Positions 15,605 through 24,437 of a stretch of 64,000 bases of DNA are shown here, in pieces; position 1 is the first letter of the stretch; the number at the start of each line of letters is the position of its first letter. Position numbers and translations under genes: made by a program. This DNA is from a bacterium (GTDB lineage: Bacteria > Vulcanimicrobiota > Vulcanimicrobiia > Vulcanimicrobiales > Vulcanimicrobiaceae). Where the stretch lies: assembly GCA_028869385.1 (NCBI GenBank), contig JAGWSR010000019.1, forward strand, positions 1 through 64,000, given 5' to 3'. A model generated the notes under the pieces. The model did no database searches. It saw nothing but the letters and a program-made list of their open reading frames with translations, and had not been told where the DNA came from.

Positions 15605-17599
15605 GTGCAAGAACGAGCGACCTCCACCGGCGATCGCCGCATCGAGCTGACCCTTCGCGGGCTCATCCTCGGCGGCTTGATCACCCTCATCTTTACCGCA
15701 GCGAACGTCTATCTCGGCCTCAAGGTCGGACTGACGTTCGCTTCGTCTATTCCGGCGGCCGTCATCTCGATGGCGGTGCTGCGCGGCTTCAAAGACTCGA
15801 CGATCTACGAAAACAACATCGTGCAGACCGTCGCCTCCGCGGCGGGCACGCTCTCGTCGGTCATCTTCGTGCTGCCGGGCCTCGTGATGGTGAGTTGGTG
15901 GACCGGCTTTCCGTTCTGGGAGTCGTTCGGCATCTGCGCGGTGGGCGGTATCCTCGGCGTGATGTACAGCGTGCCGCTGCGCCGCGCGCTCGTCACCAAC
16001 TCCGATCTGCCCTACCCCGAGGGCGTGGCCGCCGCCGAAGTACTGCTCGTCGGCGCGGGTTCGCGTGGCGGCGAAGCGGATGCCGAGAATAAGCTCGGGC
16101 TCCTCGCGCTCGTGGTGAGCTCGCTCGTCTCCGCATTCTTCCAGGTGCTCGAAGGCCTCAAGCTCTTCGCCTCGGAGTTCGACGCGTATTTTCGCGCCGG
16201 GGCTTCGACCACGGGCATCGGGCTCTCGATGTCGCTCGCGCTGATCGGCGCCGGACACCTGATCGGCCTTACCGTCGGTCTCGCGATCTTCGCGGGGCTC
16301 GTCATCGCATGGGGTATCGCGGTGCCGATCCTCACGGCCTTGCATCCGATGGCGGGCCCGGCCGCCGACGCCGCCGGTGCGATCTGGTCGCACTACGTGC
16401 GTTTCATCGGCGCGGGCGCGATCGGCGTCGCCGCGATCTGGACGCTCGGCAAGCTCACCGCTCCCGTGGTGAGCGGCATCTCGTCGGCGCTCGCCGCGCA
16501 GCGCCGCCGCAAGGCCGATGGCAACCAGTCGCTCCCGATCACCGAACGCGATCTCCCGATCGGCATGGTGGCGGGTATCTCGGCGGTCTGCCTGATTCCG
16601 ATGGTGATTCTGCTCGTCGCCTTCTTGAGCGGCGGCGTGCTGCAGAGCATGATGCTGCCGCTCGTGCTCGGTGCGCTCGTGTATATCGTCCTCGCCGGAT
16701 TTCTCGTCGCGACCGCGACCGGATACATGGCGGGCCTCATCGGTTCGTCGAATTCGCCCGTCTCCGGCATGGCGATTCTCTCGGTCGTCGGTGCCGCGCT
16801 CTTGCTCGTGCTGCTTGCCGGTAACGCGGCGCCCGCGGCCAAACCCGCGCTCGTCGCCTACGCGCTCTTCGTGACCGCGCTCTTGATCAACGTCGCGACG
16901 ATTTCGAACGACAACCTGCAAGATCTCAAGACCGGTCAATTGGTCGGAGCGACGCCGTGGCGCCAGCAGGTCGCGCTGATGGTCGGCGTGATCTTCGGTG
17001 CGATCGTCATTCCGCCGGTGCTCAACGCGCTCAACAGCGCCTACGGCTTCGGCGGCGGCGCTAACGCGCTGCCCGCGCCGCAGGCGACGCTCATCTCGAC
17101 GCTCGCGAAGGGCGTGATCGAAGGGAAGATCGACTGGAGCTTGATCGGCATCGGTGCGCTCGTCGGTGCGGTCATCATCGCGCTCGACGAGATCGGGGCG
17201 ATGACCAAACGTTTCCGCCTGCCGCCGCTCGCGGTCGGACTCGGCATCTACCTTCCCGCGTCGGCGACCGCGCCCGCGGTGGTCGGTGCGGTGTTCGGCG
17301 CGATCTACAACGCGTGGGTGAAGAAGCGTCCGAACGCCGAAGCGTCGCGGCGTCTCGGCGTGCTGATCGCCTCCGGCATGATCGTGGGCGAGAGCATCTG
17401 GGGCGTGCTCTACGCGGGCATCATCGTTGCCGCGCAGCGCGGCTTCATCCACGTTGCCGATCCGTCGCAACCGCTCGCGATCGTCGGCGACGGCTTCGCG
17501 CCGATCGCATCGGCCCTCGCCGGCATCGCCTTCATCGCCGTGCCGTTCCTGCTCTACCGCTGGATCGGCGATCGCTCGGCCAAGGCGCTCGGTTCGTAA
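15605..17599 (+). CDS. OPT-family oligopeptide transporter
   Basis: 664 residues with about 15 hydrophobic segments. It opens with the family signature LTLRGLILGGLITLIFTAAN then VYLGLKVGLTFASSIPAAV, followed by YENNIVQTVASAAG and the SDLPYPEGVAAAEVL motif typical of bacterial OPT transporters. These import small peptides or metal-chelate ligands with protons. The start is GTG at 15605 with AAGG eight bases upstream. It is 36 bases after the PAS-like gene on the same strand, so it may respond to the same regulator; whether it relates to the YcaO locus is open. Its last 46 bases overlap the convergent flavodoxin-fusion gene. Confidence 0.93.
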   Translation: MQERATSTGDRRIELTLRGLILGGLITLIFTAANVYLGLKVGLTFASSIPAAVISMAVLRGFKDSTIYENNIVQTVASAAGTLSSVIFVLPGLVMVSWWTGFPFWESFGICAVGGILGVMYSVPLRRALVTNSDLPYPEGVAAAEVLLVGAGSRGGEADAENKLGLLALVVSSLVSAFFQVLEGLKLFASEFDAYFRAGASTTGIGLSMSLALIGAGHLIGLTVGLAIFAGLVIAWGIAVPILTALHPMAGPAADAAGAIWSHYVRFIGAGAIGVAAIWTLGKLTAPVVSGISSALAAQRRRKADGNQSLPITERDLPIGMVAGISAVCLIPMVILLVAFLSGGVLQSMMLPLVLGALVYIVLAGFLVATATGYMAGLIGSSNSPVSGMAILSVVGAALLLVLLAGNAAPAAKPALVAYALFVTALLINVATISNDNLQDLKTGQLVGATPWRQQVALMVGVIFGAIVIPPVLNALNSAYGFGGGANALPAPQATLISTLAKGVIEGKIDWSLIGIGALVGAVIIALDEIGAMTKRFRLPPLAVGLGIYLPASATAPAVVGAVFGAIYNAWVKKRPNAEASRRLGVLIASGMIVGESIWGVLYAGIIVAAQRGFIHVADPSQPLAIVGDGFAPIASALAGIAFIAVPFLLYRWIGDRSAKALGS

Positions 17600-18858
17600 G
17601 CACGCGCGTGCGTCTCGGCTTCGGATTTGATTTGCTGGAGTAACACGAGGCGGATCAGTTCGATGCCGGGTGCGAGCAGCGCCCAGTAGCGGCGAAAGCG
17701 TGCGCGGCTTCGCGCGTCGGTCGTTTGCACGCGCGTCTCGGAGCGCACGACGCAGCGCTGCGGATCGTCGCCTTCCACGCGAAGTGAGAAGGCGATCTTC
17801 GCGAACCCCGGCTCGTCGAAGCGTTCGAACGCGTCGCGCGGCAGGCCGACGAAGGCGACATCGCCGCGCCACGGCTTCGTGACCGATGCGAAGACGAGTT
17901 CGCGTTCGGGCTCTTCGGCGACGAGCGTCCAGCCGAGCGCGCCGATGCGCTCGAGCAGGCCCCGCGGCGCGTCGAGCGACACGTGCCGCGCTCCGAGCAG
18001 CATCTCGCGCAGGCGGAAGAGCGCGCGGACGAGCGGCGAGCGTTCGAGCTCGGTCGTGCGCATCGCCGCGAACGCATCGCGCGCCGAACTCGCGACCAAC
18101 GCGTGGTTGCGCACGGCAACGTCGTACCGCGGGAGAATCGCCGCGAGGAGTGTATCGTCGGGCTCGTTCGTTCCGTAGCGCAGCCAAGTGGATGCGGCGT
18201 ACGCCGCGTAGGCGGCGGTCGCGAGCGCGCTCGCGGCGCCGATGGCAACGACGGCGGCGGGCAGGCCGCTACGGCGACAGGTATCGCGGCGCGCGAGCGC
18301 ACGCATCGCGCCGAGCCACCGGCGCGCCCGGCGTGGCGGCAGTTCGAACGCGCCGCCCAAGAGCGTGGTGCGAACGGGCGCCACGCCCACCATCGCGAGA
18401 TTCGCTTCGAGATTCTTCAACGCGTGCGCGCCACGCAGCGTGCGATAGACGATCGCGGGCATGCCCATCGTCACGACGATGCGCGCCGATTTTCCGGCGA
18501 GCAGCGGCGTGGGAAACGCGCGCGTCTGCGAGTACGCCATGGCGAAGCCGGGACGAAAGACCTGCTCCACGAGCGCTTTGAAGAGCGCGGGCGCGTCGCC
18601 CATCCAGAGCGGATAGAAGATCGCGAGATGGTCGGCCCACGCGATATCGCGCTGGACGTCGCGAATCGGCGGGCTCGGCGTGCCGTGCATGAAGTCATCG
18701 GGCGAGCGGAGGAACGTTACGTCGGTACGCGCGAGATCGACGCGACGAACTTCGTGACCGAGCGAGCGCAGCGCATCTTCGTACGCGGCCGCGAGCGCGT
18801 GCACGAGATGCGTTGGTGAAGAGTCGGGATGACCGTCAAGAATCGTGATGCGTGCCAT
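17554..18858 (-). CDS. Fusion: flavodoxin-like NAD(P)H-quinone oxidoreductase, membrane helix, SRPBCC-like domain
   Basis: 434 residues. Residues 1-190 are a flavodoxin-2/NQO-type domain: ITILDGHPDSSPTH for the FMN phosphate, FYPLWMGDAPALFKALVEQV, and VVTMGMP. One membrane helix follows (PAAVVAIGAASALATAAYAAY, about 203-223). Residues 225-420 form a second domain with alternating strands (ARHVSLDAP, LVFASVTKPW, FAKIAFSLRVEG) and a long C-terminal helix ending in RLVLLQQIK, which looks like an SRPBCC/START-type binding fold. I do not know this fusion as a named family. It starts inside the end of the Mg2+ ATPase gene (23-base overlap), so the two are co-translated. Confidence 0.8.
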   Translation of the reverse strand: MARITILDGHPDSSPTHLVHALAAAYEDALRSLGHEVRRVDLARTDVTFLRSPDDFMHGTPSPPIRDVQRDIAWADHLAIFYPLWMGDAPALFKALVEQVFRPGFAMAYSQTRAFPTPLLAGKSARIVVTMGMPAIVYRTLRGAHALKNLEANLAMVGVAPVRTTLLGGAFELPPRRARRWLGAMRALARRDTCRRSGLPAAVVAIGAASALATAAYAAYAASTWLRYGTNEPDDTLLAAILPRYDVAVRNHALVASSARDAFAAMRTTELERSPLVRALFRLREMLLGARHVSLDAPRGLLERIGALGWTLVAEEPERELVFASVTKPWRGDVAFVGLPRDAFERFDEPGFAKIAFSLRVEGDDPQRCVVRSETRVQTTDARSRARFRRYWALLAPGIELIRLVLLQQIKSEAETHARAYEPSALAERSPIQR

Positions 18859-21319
18859 CTTCGTACGATAGCGCCGCATTGCGAACGGAAGAAGAACGAT
18901 AGAACCACGCTTTTGCCGCTTCGAGGAGCGCGAGGTATGCCGCGATCGTGCCGGCGAGGATCGCAAAGAAGGCAAGCGGCAGCGGTGCGAAGCCGAGCGC
19001 ACGAGCGAACGGTACGTAGGGTATCGCGGCTCCCAGCGCCACGATGGCGAGCGTGGCGACCGTCAGCGCGGCGCTCGGTCGGCTGCGCAAGAACGGTACC
19101 CGGCGCGTGCGGATGACGAAGATGGCGAGCGACTGCGTCGCGAGCGATTCGACGAACCAACCGCTGCGAAAGAGCGGCGCGTGCGCGTGAAAATAAGCGA
19201 GCATCACGCCGAACGTCGCGAAATCGAAGAGCGACGAGATGGGACCGAAGATCAGCATGAAGCGCCGGATGAACGGAGCGCTCCAGCGTGCCGGCCGCTG
19301 TAATTGTTCGGTGTCCACCCGATCGGTCGGTATCGCCATCTCGCTCGCGTCGTAGAGCAGGTTGTTCAAGAGGATCTGCGACGGCAGCATCGGCAAGAAG
19401 CGTAAGAAGAGCGACGCGCCCGCCGCGCTGAACATATTGCCGAAGTTGGACGAGGTGCCCATCAGCACGTATTTGATCGTGTTGGTGAAGATGCGCCGAC
19501 CCTCGATGACGCCGTCGGCGAGAACGCCGAGATCCTTTTCCATCAGCACGATGTCGGCGGCGTCTTTCGCAACGTCGACGGCCGAATCGACCGAGATGCC
19601 GACGTCGGCTTCGTGGAGGCCGCTCGCGTCGTTGACGCCGTCACCAAGAAAGCCGACGTCGCAGCCCGCTTCGCGTTGCGCGCGGATGATCCGCGCTTTC
19701 TGAGCGGGGGTGACGCGCGCGAAGATCGTCGTGCGTTCGAGAGCCGCGCGCAGGGCCGCGTCGTCCATCGTATCGAGCGCGGTTCCGGTCAGCACCTCGC
19801 GCACGTCGATGCCGATGCGTTCGCAAATCGTGCGAGCGGTGACGGGGCTATCGCCCGTGACGATTTTGATCGCGATGCCGAGCGCGTCGAGGCGGGCTAT
19901 GCTCGCAGCGGCATCGCTCTTCGGCTCGTCGCTAAAGCGCAGCAGTGCGGCGGGCGTGAGGTTGCGTATCTCGTCGAGCGCGAGCGGCTTGCCGTCCGCG
20001 CTCGGTGCGATCGCAAGCGCGAGGACGCGCGCGCCGTCGGCAAGCGCCCGATCGCGGGCCGACGTTTCGGCCGGACCGACTGCGCCGCAGCGCGCGAAGA
20101 TGGCTTCGGGCGAACCCTTCACGACGAGCAGCGTGCGCCCGTCGGGTGCGAGGACGCGTACCGCGGAAATCTGAGCATCGTACGCGAACGGCAGGCGCGC
20201 GAGCACGCGATAGGCGCGCGCGCCTTCGCGCGTCGAGGGCGATGCGGCGCTCCAAAGCGCGGTGTCGAGCGCATTGCCGCTCACCACGCTCCCGTCGCGA
20301 ACGATCGCGTCGTTACAGAGCAGAGCGAGTGCGCATACCTCGGATGCCGAACTCGCGTCGAGCGAGAGCGCATCGTGAAATCGGATCGCACCCTCGGTGA
20401 GCGTTCCGGTCTTATCGGTGAAGAGCACCTCGACGTTTCCAAGGTCTTCGATGCTCACGAGACGCTTGACGATCACGCCGCGCTTTGCGAGCGAACGCGC
20501 TCCCGCCGAGAGGCTGACGGTCACGATCGCCGGGAGCAGTTGCGGCGTGAGTCCGATGGCGATCGCGAGCGCGAAGAGGAACGACTCGAGGGTCGAGTGT
20601 CGGAGAAGCGCGTTGAGCGCGAAGATCGCGGCGGCGAGCACGGTCGTCACGCGCACGAGCAGCAGCGAGAAGTCGTGCAGCCCGCGTTCGAAGGCGGTCT
20701 CGGGCGGCGGATGCGCGAGTTCGCGCGCGATCCCGCCGAATTGCGTTGCGCGGCCGGTCGCGGTGACGACCGCACTCGCCATGCCGCTCGCGACGACGGT
20801 GCCGAGGTAGATGCTCGCCTGCACCTCCTTCTCGTTCGGCAACGACTCGCCGGTGAGTGACGCCTCGTCGCAGGCAAAGTGCGTCGCTTCGACGACGCGC
20901 GCGTCGGCGGGCACCACGTCGCCCGCCGCAAGCGCGATGCGGTCACCCGGAACGAGCTCGCGCACGTCGATCTCGCGCCGCACGCCGTCGCGCGTGACGA
21001 CCGCGCGGCGACGCACGCGGGCGCGCAGGTCTTCGACTGCCCGTGCGGAGCGATAGTCGTTCGAGAAGCTCAAGGCTACGCTCAACCCGACGATCGCGAG
21101 AATAATCGCCGCATCGGAGCGGTCGCGCAGGATCAGCGAGAGAAGCGCGGTGCCGAGCAGCAACAGCAAGAACGGATTCGCGAACTGGCGCGTGAGGATC
21201 GCAAGCGCACCGGCGCGCGCGAGCGGAAGTTCGTTCGGCCCACCCTCGCGCAGTCGCCGCGCGGCCTCGTCGCCGGTAAGTCCGGCGTTCGCGCCATCGT
21301 CGTCGTTCGTCGCCGCCAT
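18836..21319 (-). CDS. mgtA: Magnesium-transporting P-type ATPase, MgtA/MgtB type
   Basis: 827 residues with the P3B-type layout: cation-ATPase N-domain (LTGDEAARRLREGGPNE) and actuator TGES (in CDEASLTGESLPNEKE). Membrane helix 4 holds GLTPQLLPAIVTV, and the phosphorylated aspartate is D302 in FTDKTGTLTEG. The hinge GDGVNDASGLHEADVGIS follows, then six C-terminal helices. GLTPQLLP and SLTGESLP-like motifs fit Mg2+ import ATPases. GAGAGGAG-like sequence (GAGAGGAG at about 21333-21326) precedes the ATG at 21319. No Mg2+-sensing leader is seen. It runs directly into the flavodoxin-fusion gene. Confidence 0.92.
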   Translation of the reverse strand: MAATNDDDGANAGLTGDEAARRLREGGPNELPLARAGALAILTRQFANPFLLLLLGTALLSLILRDRSDAAIILAIVGLSVALSFSNDYRSARAVEDLRARVRRRAVVTRDGVRREIDVRELVPGDRIALAAGDVVPADARVVEATHFACDEASLTGESLPNEKEVQASIYLGTVVASGMASAVVTATGRATQFGGIARELAHPPPETAFERGLHDFSLLLVRVTTVLAAAIFALNALLRHSTLESFLFALAIAIGLTPQLLPAIVTVSLSAGARSLAKRGVIVKRLVSIEDLGNVEVLFTDKTGTLTEGAIRFHDALSLDASSASEVCALALLCNDAIVRDGSVVSGNALDTALWSAASPSTREGARAYRVLARLPFAYDAQISAVRVLAPDGRTLLVVKGSPEAIFARCGAVGPAETSARDRALADGARVLALAIAPSADGKPLALDEIRNLTPAALLRFSDEPKSDAAASIARLDALGIAIKIVTGDSPVTARTICERIGIDVREVLTGTALDTMDDAALRAALERTTIFARVTPAQKARIIRAQREAGCDVGFLGDGVNDASGLHEADVGISVDSAVDVAKDAADIVLMEKDLGVLADGVIEGRRIFTNTIKYVLMGTSSNFGNMFSAAGASLFLRFLPMLPSQILLNNLLYDASEMAIPTDRVDTEQLQRPARWSAPFIRRFMLIFGPISSLFDFATFGVMLAYFHAHAPLFRSGWFVESLATQSLAIFVIRTRRVPFLRSRPSAALTVATLAIVALGAAIPYVPFARALGFAPLPLAFFAILAGTIAAYLALLEAAKAWFYRSSSVRNAALSYEDGTHHDS

Positions 21320-21378
21320 ACCGCTCCTCTCGGATCGAGAGACCAGGCAAGTCTCATGGTAGCGCGAAGTTGCCCCGC

Positions 21379-21942
21379 GTGATACGACGCATGATCGCCA
21401 TCGCGTTCGCGGTACTCGTAGTGACGTTCGTTGTCGGCGTCTTCTCGGCCGGAACCGCCTGCGCGCACGACCCGCGCTTTGCCTGCTCGCCGCGCGGAGC
21501 CGAGCATCCCATAACGGTCCCCGATCCGACGAAGTCGTGGGCCTATTACGGTGATCTCGCTCCCGGCGAGACCGATCGCTATGTTTTCACCGTGATCAAA
21601 CCGGCCGAGATTCCGGCGAGTCTCCTGCTCGACGCGCGCGACGCGGCGAATCCCGCACGGCCGGTCGCGGTGCTCGCCGATCGCGCGGGGCACGTCGTGA
21701 AGCAGCTCGATCTGCGTGCGCCGGTACAGTTCGACGAGCCGTTCTCGCGCGTGCACTATCTCAGCAGCCCCACGGCGAACCTCCACCTCGCGCCGGGCGA
21801 CTACACCGTGGACGTAACGATGCGCGGCGGCTCCGAGCCGCAGCGCTATACGCTCGCGATCGGCGCCGACGAGCGTTTCTCGCTGACCGAGATTCCGTTC
21901 GTGCTCGGCGCCATCTATCGCATCCACAACCGCAAGTTCTAG
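21379..21942 (+). CDS. Secreted protein of unknown function
   Basis: About 187 residues from GTG 21379 (TTG 21370 and ATG 21391 are other possible starts). The hydrophobic signal segment ends near TACAHDP. The mature domain has two cysteines (TACAHD, RFACSPRG) and a beta-rich body (GDLAPGETDRYVFTV, YTVDVTMRGG, YTLAIG) that resembles a pre-peptidase-like beta-sandwich, closing with YRIHNRKF. It lies eight bases before the diguanylate-cyclase gene, so the pair is probably one transcript and this protein may be exposed near the sensory domain. The function is not known. Confidence 0.75.
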   Translation: MIRRMIAIAFAVLVVTFVVGVFSAGTACAHDPRFACSPRGAEHPITVPDPTKSWAYYGDLAPGETDRYVFTVIKPAEIPASLLLDARDAANPARPVAVLADRAGHVVKQLDLRAPVQFDEPFSRVHYLSSPTANLHLAPGDYTVDVTMRGGSEPQRYTLAIGADERFSLTEIPFVLGAIYRIHNRKF

Positions 21943-21950
21943 CCGCGCCG

Positions 21951-23687
21951 ATGCCGAACGCTAGCGGCGTGCGGGTCGTCTGCTTGATGGCGTGTTTTCT
22001 CGTCGCGTGCGTGGCGAGCGCCGCCGCGGCCGCGCTCGCTCCGTTTGCCGCGATCCCCGGAGCGCAAGCGGCCATCGATCCGAGCGGAGCCCTGAGCCTC
22101 GCGCAAGCGCGGAGCGCCCTAGCCTTCGTTTCTAGCGACCGGCTCGTGTTGCCGGGAATGGCGACGGCCTTCCGCCCGACCGTCGTTTGGGTGCGCTTCG
22201 ATCCGCCCCCCGCGGGCACGTGGTATTTGGAGGCTTCGCCGAGCGTCGGCCACGCGGAGCTCTACTATGTTCCGACGGGCGAGCGCGCGTACGTGACCGT
22301 GGGCTTCGGCATGCGCGTTCCCGTCGCGCAGCGCGCGATGCCGAACGCGCTGCCGACGATCGCGCTCCCGCACGGTGCGGCGCACGCGCCCTATTATCTG
22401 CGGCTGGCCCTCGACGACGAAGCGCGCGCGCGCTCCGACATCGCGCTCATCGGGCCGAAGGCGTTGCGCGCTTCGGATCGGATGATGACGGCGCTCAGTT
22501 CGACGGCGTTGCTCTTCATCGGCATCTTCGTCTCGCTCGCGGCGGCGAATCTCTTCGTCTTCGCGTTCGTGCGCGAGCGTTCGTACGCGCTCTACTCGGC
22601 GCTGATGCTCAACAACGCGCTCTTTGCGGCAACCTACGAGCATCGCGCGGCCTGGGCGTTTCTCTGGCCGAATCTCTCGCTGCCCGACCAACTGGTTCAG
22701 GGTACGACGGTGCTGCTCGAAGCATTTCTTCTGCTCGCCTTCGCCCGGTCGTTTCTCAACACCAAACGCATCGCCCCCGTAGCGGATCGCATCATCATGG
22801 CGGTCGCGATTCCGCTCCTGGTCATCGCGGCGTTCGTCATCTACGTTACGCCGAGCGCGCACTTCGGCTCGATGGCGGCTCCGGAATTCTTCGTGTGGAC
22901 GCTCGTGCTCTTGACGGTCGCCGTATTTGCGCTCGGTGTGGTCGCGCTTCGCACCGGGAGCGTTGCGGCACGCTTCTTCGTCATCTCGAATGGCCTCGTA
23001 TCGGCCGTGGCGGCGCTCACCGGGTACTCGAGCGTGGTTGCCGGCGCGCCGCACCTCTACCGCGACTTCGTCTTGCTGTTGACGGGGCAAGCGGTCGAAG
23101 GATGGCTGCTCTTCGGTGCGCTTGCGTATCGTCTCCGGCGAACGATCCTCGCACACGAACACGAGCGTCAAGAGCGCGAGATCGTGCAGGCAAGCGCGCT
23201 GACCGACGCGGTGACCGGAATCGCCAATCGGCGGGCGTTCGACGAAGCGTTGATGCGCGAGTGGGGCCGCTGCGCGCGAATTGCGGCCCCGCTTTCGTTG
23301 CTGATGGTGGATGTGGATCACTTCAAACGCTACAACGATACCTACGGACACGTGCGCGGTGATGCGTGCCTGCGGGCGATCGCCGGTACGATCGCGTCGT
23401 GTGCCACGCGTCCCTCGGATCTGTGCGCGCGCTACGGCGGCGAGGAGTTCGCAATGCTGCTGCCCGAGACCGATGCGGCGGGCGCCGCGGAGATTGCCCA
23501 GGAGATCGTGCGGAGCATTCGCGCGCTCGACATCCCGCACCGCACGTCGCAATTCGGACGCGTGACCGTGAGTGTCGGGGTGACGACCGCGCATCCGGCG
23601 CCGGACGTTACGCCCACGCTCGTCGTGGCGGCCGACGAACGCCTCTACCGCGCAAAATCCGACGGTCGCGACCGGTATGTCTCGTAG
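21951..23687 (+). CDS. 7TM-DISM diguanylate cyclase (GGDEF)
   Basis: 578 residues. A signal-anchor is followed by an extracytoplasmic 7TMR-DISM extracellular-2-like domain (to about residue 180). Seven membrane helices follow (about 185-400), then a short coiled linker (HEHERQEREIVQASAL) and a GGDEF domain (about 415-575). The active-site signature is GGEEF in CARYGGEEFAML. RPSD, placed five residues before it, is an intact RxxD inhibitory site, so the enzyme should make cyclic di-GMP from two GTP with product feedback. The metal-binding DVDHFKRYNDTYGH motif is present. It is likely to sense a small carbohydrate-like ligand through DISM (family knowledge). Confidence 0.93.
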   Translation: MPNASGVRVVCLMACFLVACVASAAAAALAPFAAIPGAQAAIDPSGALSLAQARSALAFVSSDRLVLPGMATAFRPTVVWVRFDPPPAGTWYLEASPSVGHAELYYVPTGERAYVTVGFGMRVPVAQRAMPNALPTIALPHGAAHAPYYLRLALDDEARARSDIALIGPKALRASDRMMTALSSTALLFIGIFVSLAAANLFVFAFVRERSYALYSALMLNNALFAATYEHRAAWAFLWPNLSLPDQLVQGTTVLLEAFLLLAFARSFLNTKRIAPVADRIIMAVAIPLLVIAAFVIYVTPSAHFGSMAAPEFFVWTLVLLTVAVFALGVVALRTGSVAARFFVISNGLVSAVAALTGYSSVVAGAPHLYRDFVLLLTGQAVEGWLLFGALAYRLRRTILAHEHERQEREIVQASALTDAVTGIANRRAFDEALMREWGRCARIAAPLSLLMVDVDHFKRYNDTYGHVRGDACLRAIAGTIASCATRPSDLCARYGGEEFAMLLPETDAAGAAEIAQEIVRSIRALDIPHRTSQFGRVTVSVGVTTAHPAPDVTPTLVVAADERLYRAKSDGRDRYVS

Positions 23688-23696
23688 GGTGGCCCG

Positions 23697-24428
23697 ATGA
23701 TCCCGCCCGAGCGCATCTTTCACCGCCTGTCGTACCTGCGGAGCACACTGCGCTGCGTGGAGCATCTCGCTCGCCTGGATCTGCCGATCGCCGGACGATC
23801 CGTGCTCGAAGTCGGCGCGGGGATCGGCAACTTCACGTCGTTCTTTCTCGACCGCGGCTGCACGGTAACGAGCACCGAGCCGCGTGCTGAAAACGTCGCC
23901 TGCTTTCGCGAACGGCTAGCCGAAGAGCCGCTCTGGCCGTCGGACCGATTGCGAATCGTGGAGAGCGATGCCGCATCGCTCGTCACGCACGGCGTCGGCG
24001 TGCACGATGTGGTGGTCTGCCTGCAAGTGTTGAATCTCACCGGCGATCCCGAGTCGTTGCTCGAGACGATCGGAGCCCTCTGCGGCGAACTTCTGCTCGT
24101 CGAATGCGGTACGCACTCGGGCGAGAACCGAAACCGCGATACGATCGAGTTTCGTTCGCTGGACAGCGTGGATCCGGGCGGATCGCTCGATGGTCGCGCC
24201 TGCATCCCGAGCCGGCCGTGGGTCTTCAACCGCCTCAAGCAAGCGTTCCCGCACGTTTACATGCCGCTCGAACAGCCACTGTACGACCGCTATCGCGAAG
24301 ATTGGCGCGAAGCGGATCTCGAGCGCGGACAGCATCGCGCGATCTTTATCGCCACGCGATCGCCGCTCGAACACCCCTTGCTTGTCGAACGCATCCCCGA
24401 GCGCTATCCACCGCATCCGAACCGCTGA
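23697..24428 (+). CDS. Class I SAM-dependent methyltransferase
   Basis: 243 residues. Motif I is VLEVGAGIGNFTSFFLDRG (about 36-54), the acidic residue after strand 2 is in TSTEPRAEN, and the strand-4 region is DVVVCLQVLNLTGDP. The C-terminal part contains FNRLKQAFPHVYMPLEQP and many basic residues, possibly for substrate binding. The ATG at 23697 is nine bases after the cyclase stop, so it is likely in the same operon. The lack of a close named homologue means the acceptor cannot be given. It is unlikely to be rRNA-specific because no RNA-binding domain is seen. Confidence 0.85.
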   Translation: MIPPERIFHRLSYLRSTLRCVEHLARLDLPIAGRSVLEVGAGIGNFTSFFLDRGCTVTSTEPRAENVACFRERLAEEPLWPSDRLRIVESDAASLVTHGVGVHDVVVCLQVLNLTGDPESLLETIGALCGELLLVECGTHSGENRNRDTIEFRSLDSVDPGGSLDGRACIPSRPWVFNRLKQAFPHVYMPLEQPLYDRYREDWREADLERGQHRAIFIATRSPLEHPLLVERIPERYPPHPNR

Positions 24429-24437
24429 GAGAAGGCG

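Noticed and set aside
12551-18187. A minus-strand frame open for 1878 codons
   Set aside because: Only the first 860 codons from GTG 15133 have protein-family features; the upstream part is antisense to the OPT transporter and reads as low-complexity Arg/Asp/His sequence typical of GC-rich shadows.
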